Shown here: positions 44,419 to 56,400 of the stretch, piece by piece
Layout of the letters: every line of letters begins with the position of its first letter
Position numbering within the stretch: position 1 is the stretch's first letter
DNA from: Lacimicrobium sp. SS2-24
GTDB taxonomy: Bacteria; Pseudomonadota; Gammaproteobacteria; Enterobacterales; Alteromonadaceae
Length of the DNA stretch: 64,000 nt
Reading direction: 5' to 3'
Assembly (NCBI RefSeq): GCF_002201535.1
Contig: NZ_NIWW01000005.1
Span: 186,001-250,000 of the forward strand
The notes under the pieces: generated by a model
The model's input: the letters and a program-made list of their open reading frames with translations, nothing else
What the model was told of the DNA's origin: nothing
Databases searched by the model: none
Position numbers and translations under genes: made by a program

Positions 44419-44639
44419 GTATGTTCCTAACCTTTATTTGAATCGCCAGTGTAAAGTAAACGAGGGCGTTTATTTTTTCTCAGTGTATCAAAGTTTAAGT
44501 GAATCAGACGTCCACTTTAACCCTTTTGAGGTAACAGCGCGTGACCAAGTGTAACAGAATATGTGAGTTGTCATGTCGGCTCTGATACTGCCCCATGTTA
44601 GGCTTGGATCACAGCGCATAACAGAGCAGAGGCCGAAAA

Positions 44640-45266
44640 TTGACGACCAAATCCATCAGCAGCTTTAGTGAAAAAGATGTACAGATCGAGGAGCGACAGG
44701 AAGTTTATAATGGCTTTTTCCGGTTGCACAAGTATCGCCTGCGGCATCGCCTGTTTGCGGGGGGCTGGAGTGATACCATGGTTCGTGAGGTATTCGAGCG
44801 AGGATGTGCGGTGTCGGTCCTGCCCTATGATCCAGTTCGCGACGAGGTGGTATTAATTGAACAGTTTCGTATTGGTGCCATGCCCACCAGTCCCTCTCCT
44901 TGGTTGTATGAATGTGTGGCGGGCAACATCGAACCGGGTGAGGCTCCGGAGCAGGTTTGTCGCCGCGAGGCAGAAGAAGAGGCGGGCCTGAAATTGGGTC
45001 GCCTGCACCTGATGATGAGTTATTTATCCAGTCCCGGCGGTACCTCCGAGCGCTTGTATCTGTATATGGCGGAATGTGACAGCCATAACGCAGGAGGTAT
45101 TTTCGGTCTGGATGAGGAACATGAGGATATCCGGGTAGTCACAATGAAATCGGCTCAGGCGCTGGAAATGCTTGAAGCAGGCCAGATCGATAACGCCGCC
45201 GCCGTAATTTCGTTACAATGGTTTGCTCTGAACAAAGACAAAGTTTTACAACAATGGTGTAAATGA
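44640..45266 (+). CDS. nudF: ADP-ribose pyrophosphatase NudF
   Basis: The 208-residue Nudix hydrolase cleaves ADP-ribose to AMP and ribose 5-phosphate. The Nudix box is complete within GNIEPGEAPEQVCRREAEEE AGL (about residues 99-121). The start is TTG at 44640 with GAGG 7 bases upstream; no suitable ATG precedes the conserved VFERGCAVSVLPYDP region. Its last four bases overlap the start of yqiB (ATGA), so the two are coupled. The order nudF-yqiB-cpdA-yqiA-parE matches E. coli. Confidence 0.94.
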   Translation: MTTKSISSFSEKDVQIEERQEVYNGFFRLHKYRLRHRLFAGGWSDTMVREVFERGCAVSVLPYDPVRDEVVLIEQFRIGAMPTSPSPWLYECVAGNIEPGEAPEQVCRREAEEEAGLKLGRLHLMMSYLSSPGGTSERLYLYMAECDSHNAGGIFGLDEEHEDIRVVTMKSAQALEMLEAGQIDNAAAVISLQWFALNKDKVLQQWCK

Positions 45267-45712
45267 CCGTGACTGAACAGCGACAAGCGAGGAAATATGT
45301 GCCCAGCCTGGCAAACCTGCAAGCGGTTTGTGCGGCTAACTATGGGCGCTTGCAGCGGTTGTTGCCGGACGTGGATGAACAGAATCTGGCTTATCGGTTT
45401 GCTGCCGGAAATAACCTCAGTTACGCCATTGTGATTCAGCAATGTGAGCCCTACACCACAACCCTGGAGATGCGTCAGAGCAGTCCGGGATTGCCGGCTT
45501 ACCTGCAACCTGTGATGCAGATTCGTCTCTATCATGATGCCCGCTTGGCGGAAGTCCTTGGCTTTCAGCATATGAGTCGCTTTCGGCCCAGTTACCAGTA
45601 CCCCAATCAGCTGATGCATCAGAAAAATGAAAAAGAGTTGGTAAACCATTTTCTGGCCGAATGGCTGGGCTTTTGTCTGCGCAATGCATCGTCATCAACG
45701 GTTAGCCCCTGA
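45263..45712 (+). CDS. yqiB: DUF1249 family protein YqiB
   Basis: The 149-residue protein matches the DUF1249/YqiB family: YVPSLANLQAVCAANYGRLQ near the start, MQIRLYHDARLAEVLGFQ in the middle and PNQLMHQKNEKELVNHFLAE WL near the end. It has no signal or membrane segment. The function is unknown. It is found between nudF and cpdA in most gammaproteobacteria, and is probably co-transcribed here because its ATG overlaps the nudF stop. Confidence 0.92.
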   Translation: MTVTEQRQARKYVPSLANLQAVCAANYGRLQRLLPDVDEQNLAYRFAAGNNLSYAIVIQQCEPYTTTLEMRQSSPGLPAYLQPVMQIRLYHDARLAEVLGFQHMSRFRPSYQYPNQLMHQKNEKELVNHFLAEWLGFCLRNASSSTVSP

Positions 45713-45728
45713 ATGAAGTGAGACCGAG

Positions 45729-46490
45729 TTGCTGCCCGCTGAACCTATGACGCCAGTCGTACAGATATCTGATTGCCATCTTTTTGCCGACCCGCACCGA
45801 TGTGGGTACGGTGGTATCAATCCCTACCGAAGTCTGAAAAAGGTGCTCAGTTGCGTCCGTGCGCTGGCACCGGAGCAGGTGCTGGTGACCGGCGATTTGA
45901 GCGCCGATTTGTCGTCAGCCAGTTATAGTCACTTCCGAGAGTTATGGCAGCAGGCGGATATCGACGCTGCGCTACATGTTATTCCGGGTAATCACGATGA
46001 ACCGATACACCTGCAGCAATATTTCGCCAAAGAAATGCAGTGGTTGCAGACGCCGCTAAAGATGCACAACTGGCAGATACACGGGCTCAACAGTCATTAC
46101 AAAGGAACACTGGGCTGGGTAGATGAAAACCAACTGAAGCAGTTGCGTGACAGCGTCATGGCGTCGCCTCAGGCGCACCATCTGGTGGCGGTACACCATC
46201 ATCCTATGCTGTGTCACAGCTGGATGGATAAACATCAGTGGTGTAACCGTGAGGCATTTTTGACCCTGCTGCAGTCCTTGCCGCAAATCCGACTGGTGGT
46301 GCATGGTCACGTTCATGCGGATTTGCACTGGCAAGTGGAGCAGACTCAGATCCTGGCTTGTCCCTCTACCTGCTGGCAATGGCAACATGGTCCTGATTTT
46401 GGTGTGGATGAGCAGCCCCCCGGGCTGCGATTGATGAAACTGACGGCGCAGGGAAAATGGTACACAGAGGTGATTCGATGCAACGGGTAA
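45729..46490 (+). CDS. cpdA: 3',5'-cyclic-AMP phosphodiesterase CpdA
   Basis: The 253-residue calcineurin-like metallophosphoesterase hydrolyses cAMP and so tunes Crp signalling. The metal ligands are visible: QISDCHLF, VTGDLSAD, IPGNHDEP, AVHHHP and VHGHVHAD. The start is uncertain: TTG at 45729 follows a GTGAGACCGAG stretch, and ATG at 45747 lacks a ribosome-binding site. The gene begins 16 bases after yqiB and overlaps yqiA by 13 bases. Confidence 0.94.
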   Translation: MLPAEPMTPVVQISDCHLFADPHRCGYGGINPYRSLKKVLSCVRALAPEQVLVTGDLSADLSSASYSHFRELWQQADIDAALHVIPGNHDEPIHLQQYFAKEMQWLQTPLKMHNWQIHGLNSHYKGTLGWVDENQLKQLRDSVMASPQAHHLVAVHHHPMLCHSWMDKHQWCNREAFLTLLQSLPQIRLVVHGHVHADLHWQVEQTQILACPSTCWQWQHGPDFGVDEQPPGLRLMKLTAQGKWYTEVIRCNG

Positions 46491-47062
46491 TGATCTATTT
46501 ACACGGTTTTTTAAGTTCTCCCTTATCGGTAAAAGCCAATCAGATGCGCGCCTATATGACAGAGTATCACCCTGACATCACACTGCATGTGCCTCAGTTG
46601 GCAAACTTTCCCGCGATGGCGCTACAACAGGCCTGTGATCTGGCTCGTCGTTATCAGGGGCATGAACTGGCATTTGTTGGCAGCTCCATGGGGGGATTCC
46701 TGGCCACCCATCTGTCTCAGCGCTTTGGCGGAAAAGCCGTACTGATTAATCCGGCGGTGCATCCTCATCTTTTGTTACAGGGGATGTTGGGTGAGCATCA
46801 CAATCCTTATACTGATGAGCGTTTCGTATTGACCCCTGAGCATGTGCAAGAATTGAAGGCGCTGGATATTACCGATATTGCATCCCCCCACAAGCTCTGG
46901 GTATTGCTCCAGCGTGGCGATGAAACACTGGATTACCGGCTGGCGCAAGCGCTGTATCAGCATTGTCCGATGACGATTGAGAAAGGCGGCAGTCATGCTT
47001 TTGATGGCTTTGAACGTTATCTGGCGGATATTAGCGCCTTTGTATGGGAAAAATCACAGTGA
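46478..47062 (+). CDS. yqiA: YqiA-family esterase
   Basis: The 194-residue alpha/beta-hydrolase has the YqiA pattern: MIYLHGFLSSPLSVKANQM near the start, nucleophile Ser in FVGSSMGGFLAT, Asp in VLLQRGDETLDY and His in KGGSHAFDGFERYL. YqiA hydrolyses short acyl esters; the physiological substrate is not known. The start at 46478 has AGAGGTG upstream and lies inside the end of cpdA, so translation is coupled. An earlier in-frame ATG (46457) is less likely. Confidence 0.92.
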   Translation: MQRVMIYLHGFLSSPLSVKANQMRAYMTEYHPDITLHVPQLANFPAMALQQACDLARRYQGHELAFVGSSMGGFLATHLSQRFGGKAVLINPAVHPHLLLQGMLGEHHNPYTDERFVLTPEHVQELKALDITDIASPHKLWVLLQRGDETLDYRLAQALYQHCPMTIEKGGSHAFDGFERYLADISAFVWEKSQ

Positions 47063-47223
47063 GTTGGTAACATCAATCAGGTTCAGGTTGCTTAAAAGGG
47101 CATCACCACACCTGCGTTACCCTGCCTCCATCGAGGCGCTTGTCAGCCAGGCGGTGTATGTTCTTAGATTATCTGGTGCCTTTGGGTAGCGACACAACAA
47201 TAATAACGCTCTTAACAAGATGA

Positions 47224-49122
<1,899 letters not shown>

Positions 49123-49136
49123 GCCACAGGAATACT

Positions 49137-50411
49137 ATGAAGTTTGTTAAAGGATTGTCGCGACTGGGTTTTGCAGTACTGCTGGTGCTGCTATGCGCAA
49201 TCCTGCTGATTCTGGCACTGACCCTTGAGACGCGACCTCTGGTCAAGGCTGGCAGCGCTGCACAGATTGAAGAAGCCGACTCGGTCGTGGAACTCCTGCC
49301 TCAGCTTCGTAATGCCTATTTGCTCAGCGAGCATCCTCAGGTGCTGACGGTCAGCGCACAACAGCTAGACAGTCTGGCTGGGGTGTTACAACGCGCGAGG
49401 CCGGGGCTGCGTAGTCAGGTTAACCTGAGTAATACGGTGGCCATGCTGGCGGTCAGCTACGAGCTTCCATTCAGTGGATTCTACCTGAATCTGCATATGG
49501 ACGTGAACGCCGGGTCGGGTCTGGTGGTAGGGCGTTTACAGCTGGGTAAGCTGCAGCTACCCGGCAACGGCATGTTGTGGTTGCTGGCGAAAATCGTGGA
49601 CTGGAAGCTACAGGCCCCCATTGCCAGTGAGTTTATGAACAGAGTACAGGAGGTTGAGATTAGCCGCCAGGCTGTGGCGGTGCGCGTGGCCGCTTTTTCA
49701 GACCTGCTACAGCAAATGCGCGAGTTGCCCCCCAGCGAACTCTCAGAGGATGAACAACAAAAACGTGCCAGAGTCAGCTATTACCTGAATTATTTGCAAA
49801 GTCAGCCTGCCGTTGCAGAACGCACCGTATCCTTGCATTACTATTTGCAACCGCTGTTTGCCGAGGTACTCAGGCGCAGCAAGGACGGAATCGCAGCGCA
49901 AGAGAATGAAAGCGCGCTGCTGGCCCTGGCAATTTTTTCCGGCAACCGGCACTTTGCCCGCCTGGTAGGGCTTGAGGCTCTGCCTCGTCGCGGGCACACC
50001 GAAAATATTGTCCTTGCGGGACGCACGGATCTGCATCTGCACTTCATCTACTCGGCGGCCATCAAGCTGCTTTCCGATCAGGGGGTCAGTATTGCCATAG
50101 GCGAGTTTAAAGAACTGATGGACAGAGGTGAGGGAGGCAGCGGTTACAGTTTTGTGGACCTGGCGGCAGATATGGCTAGTATACGTCTTGCCGAGGCCGC
50201 GCTTGATCCCGACAACGCAGTAATAGTCCAGCAACGCCTGGCTGAGGCGGACGATGCGAAGGTGTATTTTCCTCAGGTTCTGGATCTTCCTGAGGGCATG
50301 GATAAAGAGACCTTCTCCCGACGTTTCGGTGTGGTAGACAGTCCTGCCTACCGGCAACAGGTGGCGATCATTGAGCAGAGGTTGCAGGCACTACCGTTGT
50401 ATCAGCCCTGA
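49137..50411 (+). CDS. Conserved membrane-anchored protein of unknown function
   Basis: The 424-residue protein has a single hydrophobic helix (residues 8-31, GLSRLGFAVLLVLLCAILLILALT) and a long, mostly helical soluble part that should face the periplasm. I do not recognise a named domain. Near the C-terminus is a region with RTDLHLHFIYSAAIKLLSDQ and DRGEGGSGYSFVDLAAD that looks conserved. It contains two histidines and several acids, which could suggest metal or catalytic use, but this is speculative. It starts 14 bases after parE with AGG upstream and is probably co-transcribed with it. Confidence 0.8.
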   Translation: MKFVKGLSRLGFAVLLVLLCAILLILALTLETRPLVKAGSAAQIEEADSVVELLPQLRNAYLLSEHPQVLTVSAQQLDSLAGVLQRARPGLRSQVNLSNTVAMLAVSYELPFSGFYLNLHMDVNAGSGLVVGRLQLGKLQLPGNGMLWLLAKIVDWKLQAPIASEFMNRVQEVEISRQAVAVRVAAFSDLLQQMRELPPSELSEDEQQKRARVSYYLNYLQSQPAVAERTVSLHYYLQPLFAEVLRRSKDGIAAQENESALLALAIFSGNRHFARLVGLEALPRRGHTENIVLAGRTDLHLHFIYSAAIKLLSDQGVSIAIGEFKELMDRGEGGSGYSFVDLAADMASIRLAEAALDPDNAVIVQQRLAEADDAKVYFPQVLDLPEGMDKETFSRRFGVVDSPAYRQQVAIIEQRLQALPLYQP

Positions 50412-50518
50412 CACCCAATACACCTGGGAAAATACACATCAGGTATTGCAAAACCCTGGTTCAGTCAGGATGATATGCCCCGTTTTCTTTCAGACGCTGT
50501 AAATCACAAGGAATACCA

Positions 50519-51373
50519 TTGGAATACTGGCTGGATAAAATCTTCACCTTTATGCTGACCCACAAGCTGGTTACCACCTTGTTGCTGCTGTTTGTGATGC
50601 TCGGTATCAAGCGGCTGATCGTCAGGCTGGTGCGCAGGCGGGCGAAGAAACGGGATGAAGATAAGCGCCCTGCGGTCAATGCCATCAAGAATGTGGCCAA
50701 TATGTTGCTGGTGGTGCTGATTCTGGTGCTGTGGTCTGCAGAAGTGCAAACCCTGGCCTTTTCTATTGCCGCGTTTATGGTCGCCATTGTGCTGGCAATG
50801 CGTGAGTACATACAGTGTTTCACCGGGTTTATTTATGTGACCAGTGCCCGTATGTTCCGGGTGGGAGACTGGATTCAGGTAGGGGAACATTATGGTGAAG
50901 TGATCGAGTCAGACTGGTTGAGCCTGACGTTACTCGAGGTTCATATGGAAACCTACGAGTATTCCGGCAAGACATTGAATGTGCCAAACAACCTGTTGAT
51001 CACCAAACCGGTAAAAAATCTCAACTTCCTGAAGCGCTACTCGACCCATTCATTTACCCTCACCCGTGACCAAAGTGTTAACGTGTTTGAGTTCAAACAG
51101 ACGCTGCTTAACAAGGCCAGAGACTACTGCGAACACTTTCACGATGTGGCGCTGCGGTACAATAACCTGATTGAGAAACGTCTGGATGTGAACATTTCCG
51201 GCCCCGATCCGGCTATCCGTATCACCACCAATAATCTCGGGGATACCGAAACCCGTATCACTATCTTTTGTCCCACTGAGCAAGCCATTGATATTGAGCA
51301 AAAAATTACGGAAGAGTTTATGACGTTATGGTTTGCCACCCGGGACGGCAATAAACACGGTGATGAGGCTTAA
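50519..51373 (+). CDS. Small-conductance mechanosensitive channel (MscS family)
   Basis: The 284-residue protein has three hydrophobic segments (about 12-35, 58-78 and 79-105) and an MscS beta domain (FRVGDWIQVGEHYGEVIESD and YSGKTLNVPNNLL) followed by a C-terminal alpha/beta part. MscS channels open under membrane tension to release solutes after osmotic downshock. The pore-lining helix with repeated small residues is less clear than in E. coli MscS, so this is a divergent member. The start is TTG at 50519, preceded by AAGGA at 7 bases. It follows the unknown gene by 107 bases. Confidence 0.88.
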   Translation: MEYWLDKIFTFMLTHKLVTTLLLLFVMLGIKRLIVRLVRRRAKKRDEDKRPAVNAIKNVANMLLVVLILVLWSAEVQTLAFSIAAFMVAIVLAMREYIQCFTGFIYVTSARMFRVGDWIQVGEHYGEVIESDWLSLTLLEVHMETYEYSGKTLNVPNNLLITKPVKNLNFLKRYSTHSFTLTRDQSVNVFEFKQTLLNKARDYCEHFHDVALRYNNLIEKRLDVNISGPDPAIRITTNNLGDTETRITIFCPTEQAIDIEQKITEEFMTLWFATRDGNKHGDEA

Positions 51374-51428
51374 ATGCCACTTTTCAGGAGGCTCAAGCCA
51401 TTACCTTGTTTAACCTGATGATTAAACA

Positions 51429-51452
51429 GAAAAAAATGGCTTTGTGAAGCCA
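51429..51452 (-). terminator. Orphan rho-independent terminator on the minus strand
   Basis: On the minus strand TGGCTT-CACA-AAGCCA is followed by seven T. It lies 300 bases downstream of the nearest minus-strand gene (stop at 51761) with no gene between, and it points the wrong way for the MscS gene. It may end an unannotated transcript. Confidence 0.5.
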
Positions 51453-51619
51453 GAAAGACAGAGATGATTTTTAAGTTGTTCAATTCGTGTACGCTTGAGG
51501 CGGACTGGTCTGCAAGCAGAATAAGAATATTATTCCATTTGAAACAATTGGTTACACAATAGTGCAGTGAAAAAAGTACTGACGTCCTGTTTTTATCATT
51601 AACAGATTATCAAAAGTGT

Positions 51620-51698
51620 GGGTTTAACACTGAAATCAGGCTTAAATCTCTCTGAGATAACCTATTTATCCCATTGCCAGGCCTTCAGTGTTAGACCC
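51620..51698. repeat. Long inverted repeat / structured intergenic element
   Basis: GGGTTTAACACTGAA (51620-51634) and TTCAGTGTTAGACCC (51684-51698) are inverted copies matching at 14 of 15 positions, 49 bases apart. The loop contains an inner hairpin (ATCTC-TCT-GAGAT). It lies in the 387-base gene-free stretch 51374-51760, which is otherwise AT-rich and without a credible gene. Confidence 0.6.
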
Positions 51699-51760
51699 GC
51701 CGTGGCGAGCTGAATGCAAACCTGCTGTTTGTTTCAGTGTAACCTGCAACACCCCCCGTC

Positions 51761-52258
51761 TTAGTTTGCGACCTGATTAAACCAGTCTCTGACGTTGACC
51801 AGTTCATCGCCCCGTTGCCAGTCATGATGCTCGAGCTCATAGGGGTTATGGAGTCTGATGGCGCTGATCTCGGCGTTCACCCAGTCAGGTACCGGATAAG
51901 ATTTAAGCTCTGCGGTAAAAGCAGGCGGTAATCGGCAATCATAGACGCGCAGCCCTGTCTCGGTTTGCCCAAGGTAAGCCCCCACTTCGACGTTAAAACC
52001 GGTTTGCTCCCAAGTATTTCTGTGTGCACTGCACTGAGCTGTTTCCGAGTCCGCGGCGTTGCCGCCGGGCAGATCGAACTTCTCTGAATGTCGGTTAGCC
52101 GTTGTTATCAGCCATTTGTCGATTTTAATTAGGCAGGCAGCGGCACCGGCGGTACTCTCCCGCTGCGCGGCGTCAACCCGACACATGGGCGTGGCCGGCG
52201 GTTCAACACTGCAGGAAGCAAGCAGCACAGAGATACCCAAAAGTAATCTTGATTGCAC
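51761..52258 (-). CDS. Nudix-like lipoprotein with an incomplete Nudix box
   Basis: The 165-residue protein has a lipoprotein signal (VLLASC, Cys16). The body has a Nudix-like layout: AAACLIKIDKWLITTANRHS, then DLPGGNAADSETAQC and a helix containing HRNTWEQTGF. Against the consensus Gx5Ex7REUxEExGU it keeps Gly66, Glu72, Arg80, Glu84 and Gly87, but has Asn81 and Gln85 where Glu is expected, so metal binding and catalysis are doubtful. Three further cysteines may form disulfides. The start is GTG at 52258 with no clear ribosome-binding site. It is divergent from the RND adaptor gene. Confidence 0.75.
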   Translation of the reverse strand: MQSRLLLGISVLLASCSVEPPATPMCRVDAAQRESTAGAAACLIKIDKWLITTANRHSEKFDLPGGNAADSETAQCSAHRNTWEQTGFNVEVGAYLGQTETGLRVYDCRLPPAFTAELKSYPVPDWVNAEISAIRLHNPYELEHHDWQRGDELVNVRDWFNQVAN

Positions 52259-52408
52259 TATGTTTCGTACACTAGGGGAATTTGGCGCCTATAGTAGTAC
52301 AACAGCCGATAGCAGGCTAGCACGTGCACATAGCGAAACTGTGCGCATTCATGTCGTCGCCTCAATCATTACGAATATCAACACCAATAACAAAAGGCAT
52401 ATGGCCAG

Positions 52409-53461
52409 ATGGCAAAAAAATTTAGTCTTTCACCGGTTCTTATTTTATTGCTCCTCGTGGTCGCGGTGACCCTGTATCTGTACCTTCAACCACAGCAAGC
52501 TCAGCCCTCGCGGCAGATGCGTGCGGTACCGGTGAAGGTTGAAGAGGTTACCCAACAGGATTTTGCGGTGATCGTGGAAGCACTGGGTACCGCTAATGCT
52601 AATGAGGCGGTGCAGATTACGGCGCAGCAAAGCGAAGTGGTGGCTACTATTGGCTTTGATGATGGCGACATGGTGGAAAAAGGCCAGTTGTTGGTACAAC
52701 TCAATGACCGAGAAGAGCGCGCCCGGGTCAGCGAGCTGCAAATCAATCTGCAGGAAGCCAAAAGGCAGCTACAACGCATTACTAACCTGGCGCGGGAAAA
52801 TGCCACGTCGGCACAATTGCTGGATGAGCAGGAAGCCCGTGTTAATGCTCTGAAAGCGCAACTTGAAGTGGCCAGGTCGCAATTGGCAGAGCTTGAAATT
52901 CGTGCCCCGTTTTCGGGCAAGCTGGGCATTCGTCGGGTCAGTCAGGGGGCACTGGTGCGCCCCGGCGATGTGATTACCACCTTAGACGATTTGAGTCAGG
53001 TAAAAGTAGACTTCAGTGTTGCTGAGCGCCATTTGCCGGATGTCAGCAACGGTCTGCAGGTGGATGCGACGACGGTTGCCTATCCCGGCGAGGTATTTCG
53101 CGGCGAAATCATCAGTATGGACTCCCGTCTCGATCCGGTCACGCGCTCTGTTCAGGTGCGCGCGCTGGTGGATAATCCCGAACTTCGGTTACGTCCGGGG
53201 ATGTTGTTGCAAATTCAACTGCAAAAACAGGTGCTCAATACCCTGGTGTTATCAGAAAGTGCCTTGATCCCGATTCAGGACAAACAGTTTGTTTTCGTAG
53301 TCGGCGAGGACAACAAAGCGCAGCGTCGGGAAGTGAAAATTGGCCGGCGTAAGCCGGGGCTGGTGCAGGTCATCTCCGGGTTGCAGGAAGGCGAAAAGGT
53401 GGTCGTAGAAGGCTCATTGAAACTTGGCGACGGCACGCCGGTTAACGTGCTGGAGCGCTAA
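52409..53461 (+). CDS. RND efflux periplasmic adaptor (membrane fusion protein)
   Basis: The 350-residue adaptor has an N-terminal membrane anchor (residues 9-25), a lipoyl-like half (VVATIGFDDGDMVEKGQLLV near 75) and a helical hairpin (about 95-150). The second lipoyl half is IRAPFSGKLGIRRVSQGALV, followed by beta-barrel and membrane-proximal domains. It links the RND pump at 53464 to an outer-membrane channel. The start ATG at 52409 has AAAGG 10 bases upstream. The gap to the pump gene is 2 bases. No outer-membrane gene is adjacent. Confidence 0.93.
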   Translation: MAKKFSLSPVLILLLLVVAVTLYLYLQPQQAQPSRQMRAVPVKVEEVTQQDFAVIVEALGTANANEAVQITAQQSEVVATIGFDDGDMVEKGQLLVQLNDREERARVSELQINLQEAKRQLQRITNLARENATSAQLLDEQEARVNALKAQLEVARSQLAELEIRAPFSGKLGIRRVSQGALVRPGDVITTLDDLSQVKVDFSVAERHLPDVSNGLQVDATTVAYPGEVFRGEIISMDSRLDPVTRSVQVRALVDNPELRLRPGMLLQIQLQKQVLNTLVLSESALIPIQDKQFVFVVGEDNKAQRREVKIGRRKPGLVQVISGLQEGEKVVVEGSLKLGDGTPVNVLER

Positions 53462-53463
53462 TT

Positions 53464-56400
53464 ATGTTGTTATCGGATCTGTCTGTTAAGCGTCCGGTTT
53501 TTGCCACTGTGGTCAACTTGCTGTTGATTGTCTTTGGCATTGTGGCCATCAGCAAGTTATCGCTGCGCGAGTATCCGGATGTGGAAACTCCGGTGGTGTC
53601 CATTAACACCAATTATCCGGGGGCCTCTGCGTCCATTATCGAAACCCGTATTACCCAGCTGCTGGAAGATCGTATCAGTGGCATTGAGGGTATCAAAAAC
53701 ATCAATTCCAGCAGTCGAAACGGTCGCTCTTCCATCAGCATCGAATTCCAGCTCTATCGGGACATTGACGCAGCAGCCAATGACGTGCGTGAGAGAGTCA
53801 GCCGGGCACTTAATAATTTGCCGGCGCAGGCCGAACCCCCTGAAGTATTTAAATCTGACTCGGATGAAGATGTGGTGGTCTGGTATAACCTGCGCAGCGA
53901 CAACATGTCGGTGATGGAGCTGACCGACTATGCGGATCGTTATGTGGTGGATCGTCTGGCGGTGGCGGACGGCGTAGCCCGGGTCAGAATTGGCGGCGGG
54001 CGCACCTATGCCATGAAAGTCTGGCTGGATCGTAATGCCATGGCGGCTCGCAATGTGACCGTCAACGACATCGAGCAGGTCATTCGTTCAGAGAATGTCG
54101 AACTGCCAGCCGGTGAAATCGAGTCTGCAGATCGTGATTTCGAGGTGCGTGTGGCACGCTCTTTCCTCGATCCTGATGACTTTTCACGGTTAGCCATAAA
54201 GGCCGGAGAAGATGGATACCTGGTGCGGCTTGGCGAGGTGGCTGAGGTCGAGCTGGCCGCAGAAGACGACAAAACCGAGTTCCGTGGTGACGGTGTGAAT
54301 ATGATTGGACTGGGCATCGTCAAGCAGTCCAAGGCAAATACGCTGGATGTCGCCCGCGCGGCACGGGAAGCCATCAAGGATGTAGAACGCAACTTGCCGC
54401 CCAATATTTTCATTGTTCCCAGTTATGACTCATCGGTGTTTATTGAAGAGTCCATCAATGAGGTCTACAACACGCTGGCTATCGCCATGGTGATGGTGGT
54501 GGTAGTCATCTACCTCTTTCTGGGCAACGTCAAAGCCACCCTGATCCCTGCGGTGACCGTGCCCGTTGCTCTGGTGTCGGCCTTTATGGTGCTGTACATG
54601 CTGGACTTTTCCATGAACCTGCTGACCTTACTGGCGCTGGTGTTGGCGATTGGTCTGGTGGTGGATGACACCATTGTGGTGCTGGAAAATATCTACTGGC
54701 GCATTGAAATGGGTGAGCCACCTTTACTGGCTGCTTATCGCGGCGCACGGGAAGTCGGCTTTGCCGTTATTGCCACCACGCTGGTACTGATTGCCGTCTT
54801 CCTGCCACTGATATTTCTTGAGGGCAATATTGGCCGCTTGTTCACCGAGTTTGCTGTGGCTATTGCCGCGGCAGTGGCTTTTTCCAGCTTCACCGCACTG
54901 ACGTTATCTCCCATGCTGTGTTCGCGCATTCTGGAGAAACGCGAGCGTAGCAGTCGTTTTGGCAAAGCCATGGACCGGGGCTTTACCCGGCTCGAAAACA
55001 GCTATTATCAGTCTCTTGATAAGAACCTGCATCAGCCCTGGGTAACCGCATTACTGATTGTGGCCAGCGTGGTGGCGTTATATGGTCTGTCCAAAGAGGT
55101 GCCCACCGAGTTTGTACCCAAAGAAGACAGGGGTAACTTCTTCATCATTATGCAGTCAGCGGAAGGCGCCAGTTTTGAGAGTAATAGCCGCAATCTGAAG
55201 AAAATAGAAGATATTCTGCTGCCTTATATTGGTCAGGACGAGGTAGACCGGGTGCTGGTAAGAACACCAGGCTGGGGGGGCTCCGCAGGGATTGCCATTG
55301 TCGGTGCCGTACCCTGGGATGAGCGCAAACGTTCCACCTTCGAGCTGATGAATGAAATCAGTGGCAAGCTGACCACCATTCCGGATGTACGTGCCTTTGC
55401 TATTATGCGCAGCAGTTTGGGCGGCGGTGGTCTTGGACGTCCTGTGCAGTTTGTACTCAAAGGAAATACCTACGAAGAGCTGGTGCGTGCCCGTGACATT
55501 GTCATGGAAAAGGCTGCTGAGAATCCCGGATTGGTCCGGCTCGATAGCGATTATAAGGAAACCTGGCCGCAGATTCTGGTAAACATTGATAAAGAGCGCG
55601 CCGCCGACCTGGGTGTGTCGGTGGGCGATATCGGACGCACACTGGAAACCATGCTGGGACAGCGCCGGGTATCCACGTATCTGGATCGCGGACAGGAATA
55701 TTATGTGATCATGGAAGGACGTAAAGCCGATTATCGCAGTCCCCAGAGCATTGATAATCTGTATGTACGTTCTCAGCGCTCCGGGCAGCTGATTCCGCTG
55801 GATAATCTTCTCACCTTTGAAGAGCAGGCCACGTCCTCTACGTTAAACCGTTATAACCGTATGCGCGCCATTACCATCAGCGCGAATCTGGCGGATGGCT
55901 ATACCCTGGGCGAAGCACTGGATTATCTGAATCAGATTGTTGATGAACAGGTTTCAGATGCTATTGCCGTCGACTACAAGGGTGAATCACAACTGTTGCA
56001 GGAATCAGGCAATTCGGTGATTTTCATTTTTGCGCTGGCGCTGGCGGTAACCTATCTGGTGCTGGCCGCGCAATTCGAAAGCTGGGTGCACCCGTTTGTG
56101 ATCATGCTGACCGTACCGCTGGCCTTGTTAGGCGCTTTTATTGGCCTGTATCTCAGTGGCCAGTCTATCAATATCTATAGCCAGATTGGTTTGATCATGC
56201 TGATTGGACTCGCGGCGAAAAACGGCATCCTGATCGTCGAATTTGCCAATCAGCTCAGAGATGTGGGGATGGAGTTTGAGGAGGCACTGAAGCGGGCGGC
56301 CAAACAACGCTTGCGTCCTATTGTGATGACGGGCTTTACCACGGTATTCAGTTCTCTGCCTCTGGTACTGGCGACTGGCCCGGGATCGGAAAGCCGTATG

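Noticed and set aside
52259-52408. TATAGT hexamer at 52290 as the promoter of the RND adaptor gene
   Set aside because: No acceptable -35 at 16-18 bases; the hexamer sits in a small palindrome that reads similarly on both strands, so direction cannot be decided.
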